A DNA stretch of 64,000 nt from Dimorphilus gyrociliatus. Its lineage: Eukaryota > Annelida > Polychaeta > Dinophilidae. The stretch's first letter is position 1; each line of letters begins with the position of its first letter. Below the pieces are notes generated by a model, which worked only from the letters and a program-made list of their open reading frames with translations, ran no database searches and had not been told where the DNA came from. This document shows positions 1 to 10,389 of the stretch, piece by piece. Made by a program: the position numbers and the translations under genes. The DNA lies in NCBI GenBank assembly GCA_904063045.1, contig CAJFCJ010000007.1:1332510-1396509 (forward strand), read 5' to 3'.

Positions 1-2079
1 TTTTCCTTGGAGGAGGAAAGAAGAAATTAATTTTAAAAATATATTTTTAATATATGCATAATTACTAAGGGTTTTTAATTTTTGGCGGGGATATTTTGAT
101 TTTAAAAAATTTGTACTTACAATTGAATTCTTTGTTTATTAATAAGCTTTCTAATAATATAATATTCTATCGCCATTTTATTTCGTGGCTTAGAACCAAC
201 TAATAATCGCTTAACAGAGTACGTGTAACAACCAAATACGAAAGGATTAATACTAGTCACGTGATATCTTTTTTTTTTTAGTACATACATATTAATATAT
301 ATACCCATATATTATAAAAATCAAGCTACGAATGCATATAGTCAATGTCTGAGTGAGAGAAAAGTAACGGGTAAGAATATTTGCATGTTTCCAGTGTATG
401 GAATATTGAATGATTGACGAGAAAAGAGAGGAATATAAGATAAATATTAATATTATCACAATGGTTCTAATTGTACAATTAACAATAAATTTAAAAAAAA
501 AAAACGACATACAAATTAAAAAAGTTTATATTTTTGTTTACAAAAAACTAGGTCATTCAACTTACTGTAGATTAAAAAAAAATATATCTAAAAAACTTAT
601 TACATTCTTTCAAATATCTAATTAACTAACTGATTAATTAATTAGTCTATTAGTTAGTTGTGTGTGTGTGTTTTTTTTTCTTTTTAATTATTATCAACAG
701 TTCGTCTATTTTCTTTCTATTAGTTAAGAAAGTACTGTATATTATTTATTCACTTTGAAAAGAAAATGACTTGTTAAATATCATTAAATTTAATGATGAA
801 AAGAAATAAAAAGTAGTGAAAAATATTCATCGAAAGTTTACTTAAGTAAAAAACCTCTGTTACATGCGGTAGCATACATAGTATCAGTTTATTAATGTTA
901 ATTATTGACCTATATCTTGAATTAAATACATTAAATTTAATATTATTATCATAATTGATTTAATATGCATTGATAAAAAAATAATAAAGGAGGAAAGCAA
1001 ATATATACAGAATACAAATATGCTGTTTATACATTGTATACTATAGATAAATGGTAAATATATATATATATATAAATTTATACTGTACATATTATAGAAA
1101 ATAATTATTAATAATTAAGCCTATATTTCCAATAGGAAAGAAGAATTTTGTAAATATATTACAGTTATTTTTTTTATATACAAATATTATAATAAATTAA
1201 ATTTTTTCTTTTTTTTATAATAAGAAAAAAACAGTAAATAGAAATCAATTTGTAACAGCTGTTACTCTCCAAACTAGCTTCCTTGACTAATTATTAATAA
1301 CTTACTTTATCAATTTGTTTCATATGATTTGTTAAAGATACTAGAAATGATACAATTGGTATTTCAGGTTATTGTTTTATTTGTTTTACACTTTTTTTGT
1401 ATCAGAAAATCTTTCTTCTCACTTAAATTATCAAGTTTTAGAGACATTTTTTTATATATTTAAGAATTATTGATGTCATGTGTTATATTTTGTGTTTTCA
1501 TTAAAAATAATCTCTTCCTGTATTCTTAAAAAACATTTGTATTTAATTTTATATTTAGGTCAACAGAATGTTATATATTTTAGTACAGTTGGCCTTAGAA
1601 CAAAGATCGGTTTACTACATCAATTTTAGAGAGGAAAAAAATGGAAAGTTTAAAAAACTATTCCATTAGTTTCTAAACATGATAATAGTTTATTAAATAC
1701 TATTAATAAACATACTATATATCTATATACTGTATATAACAAAAAAGAAACAATCTCTATTCAGGTACGTATTAAAACTTATTGGAAAATATATTCAATT
1801 TTTTAGTTTTTAATTCTATAAATACAGAGAGTACTGCGTATTGTACAGTAGTATACTGTATAGAGTTTTTTATTGTATTGTTATTATATTTTTTATATCT
1901 AGTGTATTGTAAAAATTTATGTCATATCAGTATATACAATATATACAGTTTATAAATATAGTAAATATATATATATATAATATAGGCCGTATTTTGTTTA
2001 TGTACAGTAGGCTAATGTTTTTAAATAAACTGTTTTATTCATAATTATTATTATTATTATTATTATTGTTAAAGTTTAG
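1..2079. other. AT-rich non-coding stretch
   Basis: No convincing coding exon on either strand. The sequence is very AT-rich, with short TG and TA runs (for example near 660 and 1060-1075) and many stop codons in all frames. A possible splice acceptor (TTTAG) ends at 2079, directly before the open frame of the first SOCS-box-family gene, so an unresolved 5' exon of that gene could lie here. Confidence 0.5.
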
Positions 2080-2207
2080 AATTGAAAGAGGAATTTGAAT
2101 CTGGTAAAAATATATTTTATTCTCTCTTCTCCTTCTGTTCCTACTCTTCTCTCTCTCACTATTGCTTCGTCGTAAAGAAACGTAATGATGCGGTCAACGG
2201 TATAATT

Positions 2208-3470
2208 ATGGTTCGATATTCGGAAATCAATGACCTAAGGAGCAAGTTAAATCATTTTGTAATAAATACTTTATCTAATAGTAGTTTGACGGAGAGTGAA
2301 AAGAATAACAAATCCTGGGATCACCTTTTAAACTTTCTTAACGAATCTATTCAATTGGACTATTGGGAATATTTTGATATCCTTATTAATCATAATATGC
2401 TCTCTTATCTAAAGCAAATCTGTACTATGATACTCAAAAGTAAATTGCATAACAAGATGGATCTAATCAGAAAAATTTTATCAGTTCGAGGAAGATTAAC
2501 GAAGGGTAAAACCCTAATTCAACGGCTAATGAGGAGAATGTATCCAGGTTTAAATGATATTGAAAAGATAACCATACTAGTCGATATTGCGGAAGAATTG
2601 AAAAAAGATAAGAATTATTTAAATTTATCAACGGAAATATGGAATAATTTAAAAGAATGGTATAATTTTACTATTCATCACGCCTGGTATACGATATTAT
2701 TCAATTATCAATTTTTGGATATACTATTATATCATTTTACTGATATTTATGAAAATTTCTTTAAGAATATTTTAAACTACGCTGCATCAATACCATTCTT
2801 ACCTGAACCGCAAAGTTTACAAATCATATTTAATCATCCAACATTTAAGAATAATCAGAGTTGCCGCAATTTTATATTTGAATTCATATTTCATTTGAAT
2901 ATCTTTTATACGGCGGCAAATTTTACCTCTTGCCGTCAGGAAAAGCTAATTAACCTATTCAATATTGTACTTAATAACAGCGAAGAATTGAGTGGAATAT
3001 CTCAAAACCTTATTAATAATGCCTATCTATCGATGATTAGTCATTTAACAAGTATATCGAGTATTCTTTTGTATAGGAATTGCCATCAGTACAGTCGTTG
3101 TCATCCCGATAGTACAGACTTAAATCATGGTCAATTTATTGCGTCTCTTACTTATCATGGCTATACATTTGATTCTTTGAACATTCCAGATTCTTTTTAT
3201 AAACTTATCGATAAAAATGAATACTGTTATCGAATTTTTAATAGTCTATTAACTAATTCGGACGTCAGGCATTATCATCTTTTCACATTGAAAGCATTTG
3301 GCTATGGAACTATTGCATCTTTAAAATCTATAACTAGATATCAACTAAGAAAATCTTTAAAGCAACCATTTCAAGCTAATCTTGATAAATTTCTAAAAGA
3401 AAACAATTTACCCCATTCTATTCGAATTTTTTTAAAAATGGACGACGAAATTGACTTTAAAAGACTATAG
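2208..3470 (+). CDS. SOCS-box family paralogue 1 (N-terminally short copy)
   Basis: 420 aa from the first in-frame ATG at 2208; the frame is open upstream to 2082 without an ATG and a TTTAG acceptor sits at 2079, so a 5' exon may be missing. It belongs to a family of six paralogues in this window. Shared marks seen here: the motif ILKSKLHNK early in the protein, a YQFLDILLYHFTDIYE block, LPEPQSLQIIFNHPTF, the YGYTFDSLNIP block, and a C-terminal SOCS-box-like segment (about residues 371-411: SLKSITRYQLR, then LKQPFQANL, then NNLPHS). Compared with its siblings it lacks about the first 80 residues, and the conserved tail after the SOCS box is cut to a few residues. Function is inferred: a SOCS box normally binds Elongin B/C in a cullin E3 ligase. 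The long helical body does not match a domain I recognise. It could be a degenerate copy. Confidence 0.7.
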   Translation: MVRYSEINDLRSKLNHFVINTLSNSSLTESEKNNKSWDHLLNFLNESIQLDYWEYFDILINHNMLSYLKQICTMILKSKLHNKMDLIRKILSVRGRLTKGKTLIQRLMRRMYPGLNDIEKITILVDIAEELKKDKNYLNLSTEIWNNLKEWYNFTIHHAWYTILFNYQFLDILLYHFTDIYENFFKNILNYAASIPFLPEPQSLQIIFNHPTFKNNQSCRNFIFEFIFHLNIFYTAANFTSCRQEKLINLFNIVLNNSEELSGISQNLINNAYLSMISHLTSISSILLYRNCHQYSRCHPDSTDLNHGQFIASLTYHGYTFDSLNIPDSFYKLIDKNEYCYRIFNSLLTNSDVRHYHLFTLKAFGYGTIASLKSITRYQLRKSLKQPFQANLDKFLKENNLPHSIRIFLKMDDEIDFKRL

Positions 3471-3603
3471 GAAATATTTTTAAACATTTGTGCTAATTGT
3501 TTTTTTGGTTCTTATTTTTTTCTCTTCGTTTTTTTAATACAAAACCTCTTTAATTTATTATTATTATTATTATTTAATTTTTTTTTAAAAAAAAAAAATC
3601 GTT

Positions 3604-3702
3604 AATGTGTCTAAAAAAATTTGTGTTGGGTTTAAATAGTCCGTTAGTGAGTTGACACTACTCTCAATTGACTAACGATTGTTTTACATCTTTAGACACG
3701 TT
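3604..3702. repeat. Imperfect nested inverted repeat (about 99 nt hairpin)
   Basis: Outer arms 3604-3615 and 3691-3702 pair at 11 of 12 positions. Inner arms 3642-3655 and 3664-3677 pair at 12 of 14, around an 8-nt loop. It lies in the spacer between family paralogues 1 and 2. It could be an RNA hairpin, a small mobile-element remnant, or a 3' processing structure; nothing else in the sequence decides. Confidence 0.55.
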
Positions 3703-3851
3703 GGCTCCTTCTTCAATGTTAACAATTTTGTATAAATATAGATTTGTTGATTAAAAGTTGTAAGTAACAATTAGTTATTAATTAATTAGAAAAAAGAATA
3801 AGGTGAAGAAGTGTGCAATATAACGTGTACTTTTTTTTTATAGATAGAATT

Positions 3852-5414
3852 ATGAACGAAATACTAGAATATATTAGATTGGAGGATATTGAATCACTTC
3901 GCAAGTGTTTAATTAGGGAAAAGGATAAAATACCTGATATAATTTTTATAAGATGCTTAAATACGGCGTTAAGTACTAAGAAATACGATACTTTTAAATC
4001 GTTATGCGTAGCCTACATCTGTAGGATTGTTGATATGGTACCGTATAATAACGAAGATGTATATACTGATGAAAGCTTTCCTCAAATTACCGGAGAAGAT
4101 ATTAAAAAACGTTTGAAATTATGGTTTAAACTCGTTAAAAGTAAAGTTAAGAAACAAATTGGATCAACCAATCAGGGAACGATTGAATCGAATATGATAA
4201 TATTTGATAATTTAAACGATACGATTGAATTATGTTTTGCTGATTTTTCGCCAATTAATATTTTACTATTAAAGAATGCAATTGAGGAAAATGATCGATT
4301 CAATTTCGATATTATAACAAATAGTAGAGACGTTTCAAAAACGATTTACTCGTTAAGCCTTGTGATTAAAAGTAATTTTGAAGATAGATATAAAATAGTT
4401 GTAAAAATGATAAGAAATGCTCCATTAACACTAAGTGTTGTTAGCGATATCTTAGCAATCGAGAAGCCATTTAGCGAATTATTCGATTTTCTAAAAGAAT
4501 ACGATCAGACAAAGAACTATTCGAATATCTTATGTAATAATTGTTTAAGAAATCCTCATAAAGAAATCTACGAAGCGGCAATTAAAAGTAAAATATTACC
4601 GTTTATAGAATATAACGCATGCTATTCGTTACTTGGAGATTGCGTATTCTTCGAGGATCTTTTAAAGGATTTCTCCGATATCTATGAATCATTATTCAAA
4701 AATATATATTGTTATAGAGAAGAGTTAATATTTTTACCAAGATCTCATACTTTAATTACAATTGCATGTCTTCGTAAAAGATTCAAGTATGAAAGAAATT
4801 TCTTCAAGTTAATATTCAATCTATTATTTGACGTTAATCAATTGAATCTCTCTGTAGACGTTCTTAGATTTGGTAAAAATTTTCAAGAGTTATTATATAT
4901 TATATTAGTTGTTAATGAATATTCATCGGTAATTAATCAAGATGATATTGATATTGCTTATAAATTTATATTTGGTAATGTTAAACGTTTAAGTAATTAT
5001 TGCTTTTATACAATTAACGAAATACTTGCAACGTTAATATGGTTTGGTCATAGAATTTATAAGATTGAATTGGATGATGAATCAATTGAATTAATGAAAA
5101 ATACTAAATATATGAATCATTTTTTAAATATTCTCCTTAAATTATCCAATCAGAAAGTGTATAATAAGTACTTTTTTAAAATTTATCGTAAATCTTATAT
5201 TCTATCCTTACAAGATTTAACAATGATTACAATTAAACATCAAATAAATAAGCCATTTAGATATAATCTACAACATCTTATTCAATCTTCCTATCTACCA
5301 CCATATTTCTATAATTTGTTAAGTCTTGAATGTCAATTTGAATGGATTCAATCAGTTAAGACAAAAATTTTCAAATTCTTTAAAAACTATCCCCACTTTA
5401 ATCTTCCATTCTGA
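3852..5414 (+). CDS. SOCS-box family paralogue 2
   Basis: 520 aa from ATG 3852, single coding exon. A TTTATAG acceptor ends at 3843, just upstream, suggesting a 5' UTR intron. The N-terminus (MNEILEYIRLEDIESL) aligns with paralogue 4 (LLQAIREEDIRCL), which supports this start. The protein is predicted mostly helical, without signal peptide or membrane segment. Family marks: LVIKSNFEDRYK, the CVFFEDLLKDFSDIYESLF block, ILPF and LPRSHTL segments, and the C-terminal SOCS-like box at about residues 452-492 (SLQDLTMITIKHQ, INKPFRYNL, SYLPPY). The BC-box part is less canonical here (T instead of A/C at the key small position). The post-box tail differs from the siblings. Role inferred only: possible E3 substrate receptor. 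Confidence 0.8.
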   Translation: MNEILEYIRLEDIESLRKCLIREKDKIPDIIFIRCLNTALSTKKYDTFKSLCVAYICRIVDMVPYNNEDVYTDESFPQITGEDIKKRLKLWFKLVKSKVKKQIGSTNQGTIESNMIIFDNLNDTIELCFADFSPINILLLKNAIEENDRFNFDIITNSRDVSKTIYSLSLVIKSNFEDRYKIVVKMIRNAPLTLSVVSDILAIEKPFSELFDFLKEYDQTKNYSNILCNNCLRNPHKEIYEAAIKSKILPFIEYNACYSLLGDCVFFEDLLKDFSDIYESLFKNIYCYREELIFLPRSHTLITIACLRKRFKYERNFFKLIFNLLFDVNQLNLSVDVLRFGKNFQELLYIILVVNEYSSVINQDDIDIAYKFIFGNVKRLSNYCFYTINEILATLIWFGHRIYKIELDDESIELMKNTKYMNHFLNILLKLSNQKVYNKYFFKIYRKSYILSLQDLTMITIKHQINKPFRYNLQHLIQSSYLPPYFYNLLSLECQFEWIQSVKTKIFKFFKNYPHFNLPF

Positions 5415-5758
5415 TTATTAAAAAGAAAAATCAATTAACAACAATAACAAACAAACAAACAAACAAATGAACACAAGTTGACAAACAAGAAAAGAAGATT
5501 TATTAATATTTTTTTGTTTATTCGTCTATTCCTTTTTTTAATTGATAATTAATAATAAATATTAATTAGATCATGAGTATCTTTATATGATACTGCATGT
5601 ATATTATATAATTAGCCTGAGTAGTAATAAACTAAAGAAATATGAGTGACTGTCAATAAAATTTGGTTTACTATTGTCAGCTTGAAACAATTTACCTTTT
5701 CTACAATTCGAAAAAGCAGGGAAGAGAGAGACATTTAATTTATTCTTCAAAAGGAATT

Positions 5759-7487
5759 ATGCAACATCTACAACTAATCTATCGTAAAATAAAACTATTT
5801 TTCAATACTCCAATAGAGAAAATTGTTGCGGAGAAGGTACGAAAATAGTTCATTTACATTTCTTTTACCGTTTTATTATATATTATAATATATATTTATA
5901 TAAGTATAGGATGAATTCAAACCTGGTCCAATTGATGTTATGAATGAAGATTATCCCTTAAATGACGCTCAGAAAGATGCTTTTAACAAGCTAAAGGCAA
6001 TTATCATGGAAGGAGATGATAACGCATTTAAACTAGCATTATTGAATAACGATCACGTTGATTATCATGTAATTGTAAAATGTATTCATACGTGTATTAG
6101 ATACGAAAAGGACGATACCCTTAAAAATTTGCTTACTAATTATATCCTTGATTTTTACGATATAACAAATCCTGAAGGGAAGAAACTATTGAATGCTCTA
6201 TATGATAAAACGGCAATATGTCTTATTGAAATGGATAAAGCATGCTTATTTAAATTTATACTTCAAAAACAAATTCATTATCTTCATTCAAATCGTGAAA
6301 TACCAATTTTCGATGACCTTTTATTTACAATACTTGAACTTGGAAGGGAAGAATGTCTAGAGATTCTTCTAGACAGTTCAGTTTTAAGAGATCACGAATC
6401 GGCTTTTGCTCAAGTTCTCAATAGTAAATTAAAGAATAAAAAGACAATATTTTTAAGGATGCTATCCCGAATTGTAAACGATGAATATTTAAATCTTGCA
6501 ATTATCAGAAATTGCCTCATACAAAAGGTTTATTTGGAAGATTTAAAAGAAGTTGTAACATTTATGGAACTATCGAATGAAGCTAGGAATATATTGTGTA
6601 GATATTCGTTAGTTAGTCATAATTTTTCATTCCTTAATTACGGATTGGAGAGTGGATTGTTCAAGCTGACAAAGGAGCACGTTCAATTTTCCATTGAATT
6701 TTCATTTTTGAAAGAAATATTAAATAGTCACGAAGAATTCTTTGAACGCCATATATGGCCATTTTTATTATGCCATTTAAAATCGGATCTATTGGATTGT
6801 CCATCTCAACTAATAGCAATTTTCAATCATAAAAAATTCAAAGATTGTCAATATTTTAGAAATACGACATTCCAATTGTTATTTCAAAATGGAAGACTTC
6901 CAGGATTTTATAGAAGGGAACGAAAACAATTTTGGAATTGGGTTTCATCATTTTGTGTACTAATCCATTATAGTGAAAATTACGGGGGATTATCTCAATA
7001 CGCTATAAATGATATGTTTGCATTTATATTTAATTATAAACCTGTAGGAAATTCTTTAGTAACCTTCTATGCAAGTTTAGTATCTTGTGTTTTGTGGTAC
7101 GGTTACTTGTTTACCGATATTAACGTATCGGTATTTTTCTATTGCCAGGTAAAATCGAATAATATCTATTCACGTTTAATATCCCTATTAATGGAAGCTA
7201 GTGGACAAAGGCACTTTAATCGTTTTACTAGAAAGAGAGATGGAGTAAATAGTATCATGCCATTAACTAATATGGCTAAATGGTCGATTAGACATAATCT
7301 TAAGAGACCGTTTCATTCGAATTTAAAGCAACTATTAAAGGGTCTACCACAAATTATGGAAAATATTATAAGTTTAAAAACGTCAATCGAAAATTTAGAT
7401 ATACCCTGGATGAGTTTTGCAATTGTTGATGATTGCGTAACAATTAATAAAGAAGGAATGAAATGTTCACAGATATTTTGTATTTAA
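5759..7487 (+). CDS. SOCS-box family paralogue 3 (two exons)
   Basis: Best model: exon 1 5759-5836 (26 codons, from ATG), intron 5837-5909 (GTACGA..TATAG, 73 bp), exon 2 5910-7487; the join is phase 0 and gives 551 aa. Without exon 1 an in-frame ATG at 5940 would give 515 aa. Family marks: QVLNSKLKNKK, a SFLKEILNSHEEFFERH block, WVSSFCVLIHYSENYGGLS, YGYLFTDIN, LMEASGQRHFNRF, then the SOCS-like box starting about residue 477 (PLTNMAKWSIRHN, LKRPFHSNL, KGLPQIM). After the box comes the tail IENLDIPWMSFAIVDD, which is conserved in four of the six copies. Probably cytosolic or nuclear. Elongin/cullin recruitment is an inference from the box. Confidence 0.78.
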
Positions 7488-7783
7488 AACAAAAAGAAAG
7501 GAAGAAAAGAAAAGTTTTGGTTTTAAATATTTTTTTTTCAATAAATTAAGCATAGTTTCGGAATTTGGTAGTCAAATTTCATAGACTAACTTAGCAGCTG
7601 CGGGTAAAATAAGTCAGATGTCGCTACTAAACAATTTATATTTTCTGCGAAACTAACCTGCTTTTTTCCATATCCTTTTTTATTTACTTCTAAGTTTTAT
7701 CATATAAAATTTAACCAATTGCACAGTTTTCTATGTATAGTTAGGCTAGGAATAGGAAATAGTTACATATTGATTTATGATAT

Positions 7784-9370
7784 ATGACGGAGAAAGAGAA
7801 AATCGCTTTGGATTTGTTACAAGCAATTAGAGAAGAAGATATAAGATGTTTGCACGGAAGATTAGTTGCCTATTGTTCGGAGATCGACGGTGATCTACTA
7901 GAAAAATGTCTATATGAAGCATTGAGGCTTAATAAAGACGAATTTTTTATCTGTATAATAGTTCAATGGTTATGTAAATTGACTATTTATCAAGATTGGT
8001 TAATAGAGGAAAGTGTCTATGGCGAATACAGTCGTAAGGAACTAAGAGGATTTTACGATACTGTTGAGGGATGCTTACAAAATCACAATAACAAAGAACT
8101 TTTAGAATTTTGGAGAAAGTTAAAAACTATAAAAAAATGCGAAGATATATTTGGTTTGCTGTTTCAAAAAGTAATTCAGCAAGAGAATCGTGACTATTTC
8201 GACATATTTATGCGTTTAAAAATAATAAGAATGAACGAAGATACACCAGTTATGATATTAAAAAGTAAGTTTGATGATAAAATAAAAATCGCTAAATTAT
8301 TTTTTAAAAGTTACAATTGGAATGATGAAGATTCTTGGTTATATCTGATTTACGAAATAAATGATCCACCCAATTCTCAGAAACAACTTCGAATGCTAGC
8401 TAATTGTTTTGAAAAAAGGATAGATCTATACGATTTAAGAAAATTAATGGCTTGTCATAAAAAGACAACAAATCAATTTAGAAATTTTATCAAATTATTA
8501 TTGCCAAAACTAGATTTTGAATATTTTTTGGAGTTAATGAATCATAAAGTATTCGAATTTAACGAAACAGTTGCTTTGGCATCCCTCGAGTGTCAATGTA
8601 CATTTTTAAAGGAATTATTAAAACATTATGGTTCACTTTATCTTGAAGTAATAGAGAATATAAACCATGGATTATTCGGTACTAAACCAGAACCACTTTC
8701 ATACAATTTATATACAATATTTAAAGAAACTTTTAAAAGTCAGATGCATAAGAATATAGTTTTTGATTATTTCGTTACAAATATTATACCTTGTTATCAA
8801 AATGAACAAGAGCTTTCTTCAGGACCCGATTGCTGGTATTCTCTCTTCGTTCTTATTAGATTTAGTCAAGATGGTGCAATATTTTCCGAATTGATACGGA
8901 ATTACGTATATCTCTTTTTAAAGAAAAAGGCTGAAGATAGACTAAATTATCCAGTTTCCGAATCGAAAAGGATTACTACGTTTATTGCAACAATGATATG
9001 GCACGCTTTCTCAACTGATTATTTCCTATTTTTACACGATGAGACTAACGAATGCTTTGATTTTTTGAAAGAGCAAAATTTTCCATTCGAAATATTAATG
9101 TTAGCCAGTGATCAATCCTACTTTAATAAATTAGTTAAAATTCGTAAAGAAGCACGTCTAATGTCATTAAAAGAGATGGCAAGATGGACTTTAAGAAGAA
9201 ATATAAGAAAACCATTTCATGATAATCTAATGAAAATGATAAATGACTTGAAATTACCATTTTTAGTTGAAAAAATGCTTAACTTGCGAGAAATTATGCA
9301 AATTCATGGACTTTGTTGGAAACAATTCCAAGTTTCAAATGGTGAATTTGTTGTCTATGTTAAAATATAA
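7784..9370 (+). CDS. SOCS-box family paralogue 4
   Basis: 528 aa, single exon, ATG at 7784. No signal peptide or membrane segment. N-terminal helices (LLQAIREEDIRCLHGRL) are followed by the family motif MILKSKFDDK at about residue 158, the block CTFLKELLKHYGSLYLE, a central region ending in SDQSYFNKL, and the SOCS-like box at about residues 461-501 (SLKEMARWTLRRN, IRKPFHDNL, LKLPFLV). The tail IHGLCWKQFQVSNGEF matches the extension in paralogues 3, 5 and 6. This is one of the clearest boxes: L at the BC-box start, A in the position usually C/A/S, and LR downstream. The gene ends convergently with paralogue 5, about 1 kb away. Function inferred from the box only. Confidence 0.8.
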   Translation: MTEKEKIALDLLQAIREEDIRCLHGRLVAYCSEIDGDLLEKCLYEALRLNKDEFFICIIVQWLCKLTIYQDWLIEESVYGEYSRKELRGFYDTVEGCLQNHNNKELLEFWRKLKTIKKCEDIFGLLFQKVIQQENRDYFDIFMRLKIIRMNEDTPVMILKSKFDDKIKIAKLFFKSYNWNDEDSWLYLIYEINDPPNSQKQLRMLANCFEKRIDLYDLRKLMACHKKTTNQFRNFIKLLLPKLDFEYFLELMNHKVFEFNETVALASLECQCTFLKELLKHYGSLYLEVIENINHGLFGTKPEPLSYNLYTIFKETFKSQMHKNIVFDYFVTNIIPCYQNEQELSSGPDCWYSLFVLIRFSQDGAIFSELIRNYVYLFLKKKAEDRLNYPVSESKRITTFIATMIWHAFSTDYFLFLHDETNECFDFLKEQNFPFEILMLASDQSYFNKLVKIRKEARLMSLKEMARWTLRRNIRKPFHDNLMKMINDLKLPFLVEKMLNLREIMQIHGLCWKQFQVSNGEFVVYVKI

Positions 9371-10389
9371 TGTACTTTTACATTATCTATACTTTCTATT
9401 TTTAGTTGGCGATTTCTCTTTTACCTTCTTCGTGACTATTTACATAGACGTTTCTCTCTCTCTCTCTTCAAATCTTTTATCTTTCGCCTCTACTCTCTGT
9501 TTTGATGGAAGAATAAATAAATTATTTGAACGACACCATATATACTTTTACCTATTCGTGACGAGAATAACAAGGTTTTTCATCTAGATAAAAGAAACAT
9601 TAGAGATCTCATAAATTCTATGATTATGTCGTGGAAGAAGAAGGTCAAAGTTAATTTTATTTTGTACAATGAAGCGCTATCGTTAACCTTTCTGGTAACA
9701 AATCTCATTAAATAAAGATTTACCGTTTTCAATTAGGTGAGCTGTGTCCAACATAAGATATACAAGTATCTTCTTTAAAGGTTAACTTTGATAGTATTAT
9801 AGGAATTAGCGCCGACTGTGCAAAGAGAAATATAATATAAATCTACTGCAATATAGTATGAATAATTGCAGTATTGATAAAAAAAACAACTCGAATAAGT
9901 CTTTTTCAGCTAGGTTATTATAAAACAGCATAACAAATTAGTTTTAATTATATATCTTGTTAAAGACAATTAGTGATTGTTAACGCCATTTATAAGAAGA
10001 TATTTTTAGTGATTTTAGCATCTATTAGAAAAGTAGAGATGGTTTTGCCAGTAATCTAAACAGTGATGCGTCTACAATTATTATACTTGTCACGATAGTA
10101 TCTCCTGCAGTTGCACCACTGGATAACTCCCTTTGCTTATCAAAAAATCTAAATGGATAAGAAAGGCATAAGGAGGAAGAGAGAGAGCGCGCGAGGAAGA
10201 GAAGTAGATTGATTGTGTAGATACGAAAAAAAAAATGGGTCAAAAAAATAAAATACTTCATTAACTATTTTTATTTTTAATTTAAAGTTTTATACAGACA
10301 AGAATAAACGTTAAACTAAAAAGAAAACAAGAAATAAAAAGGTTTTACTTAACATTTTGACATTATTTGATATATTAATAAACAATAAT
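9371..10389. other. Convergent 3' spacer between paralogues 4 and 5
   Basis: No gene seen. AATAAA-type poly(A) signals for the + gene occur (for example around 9514 and 9711). It holds short CT and GA runs near 9453-9467 and 10180-10200. Confidence 0.5.

Noticed and set aside
7784-9370. Ankyrin-repeat ASB protein
   Set aside because: The C-terminal box suggests an ASB-like layout, but I cannot find the ankyrin GxTPLHxA signature anywhere in the body of this or the other copies.
10025-10261. Minus-strand open frame of 78 codons
   Set aside because: Ser/Leu-rich translation of GA/CT tracts; no homology, and it sits in a 3' spacer.
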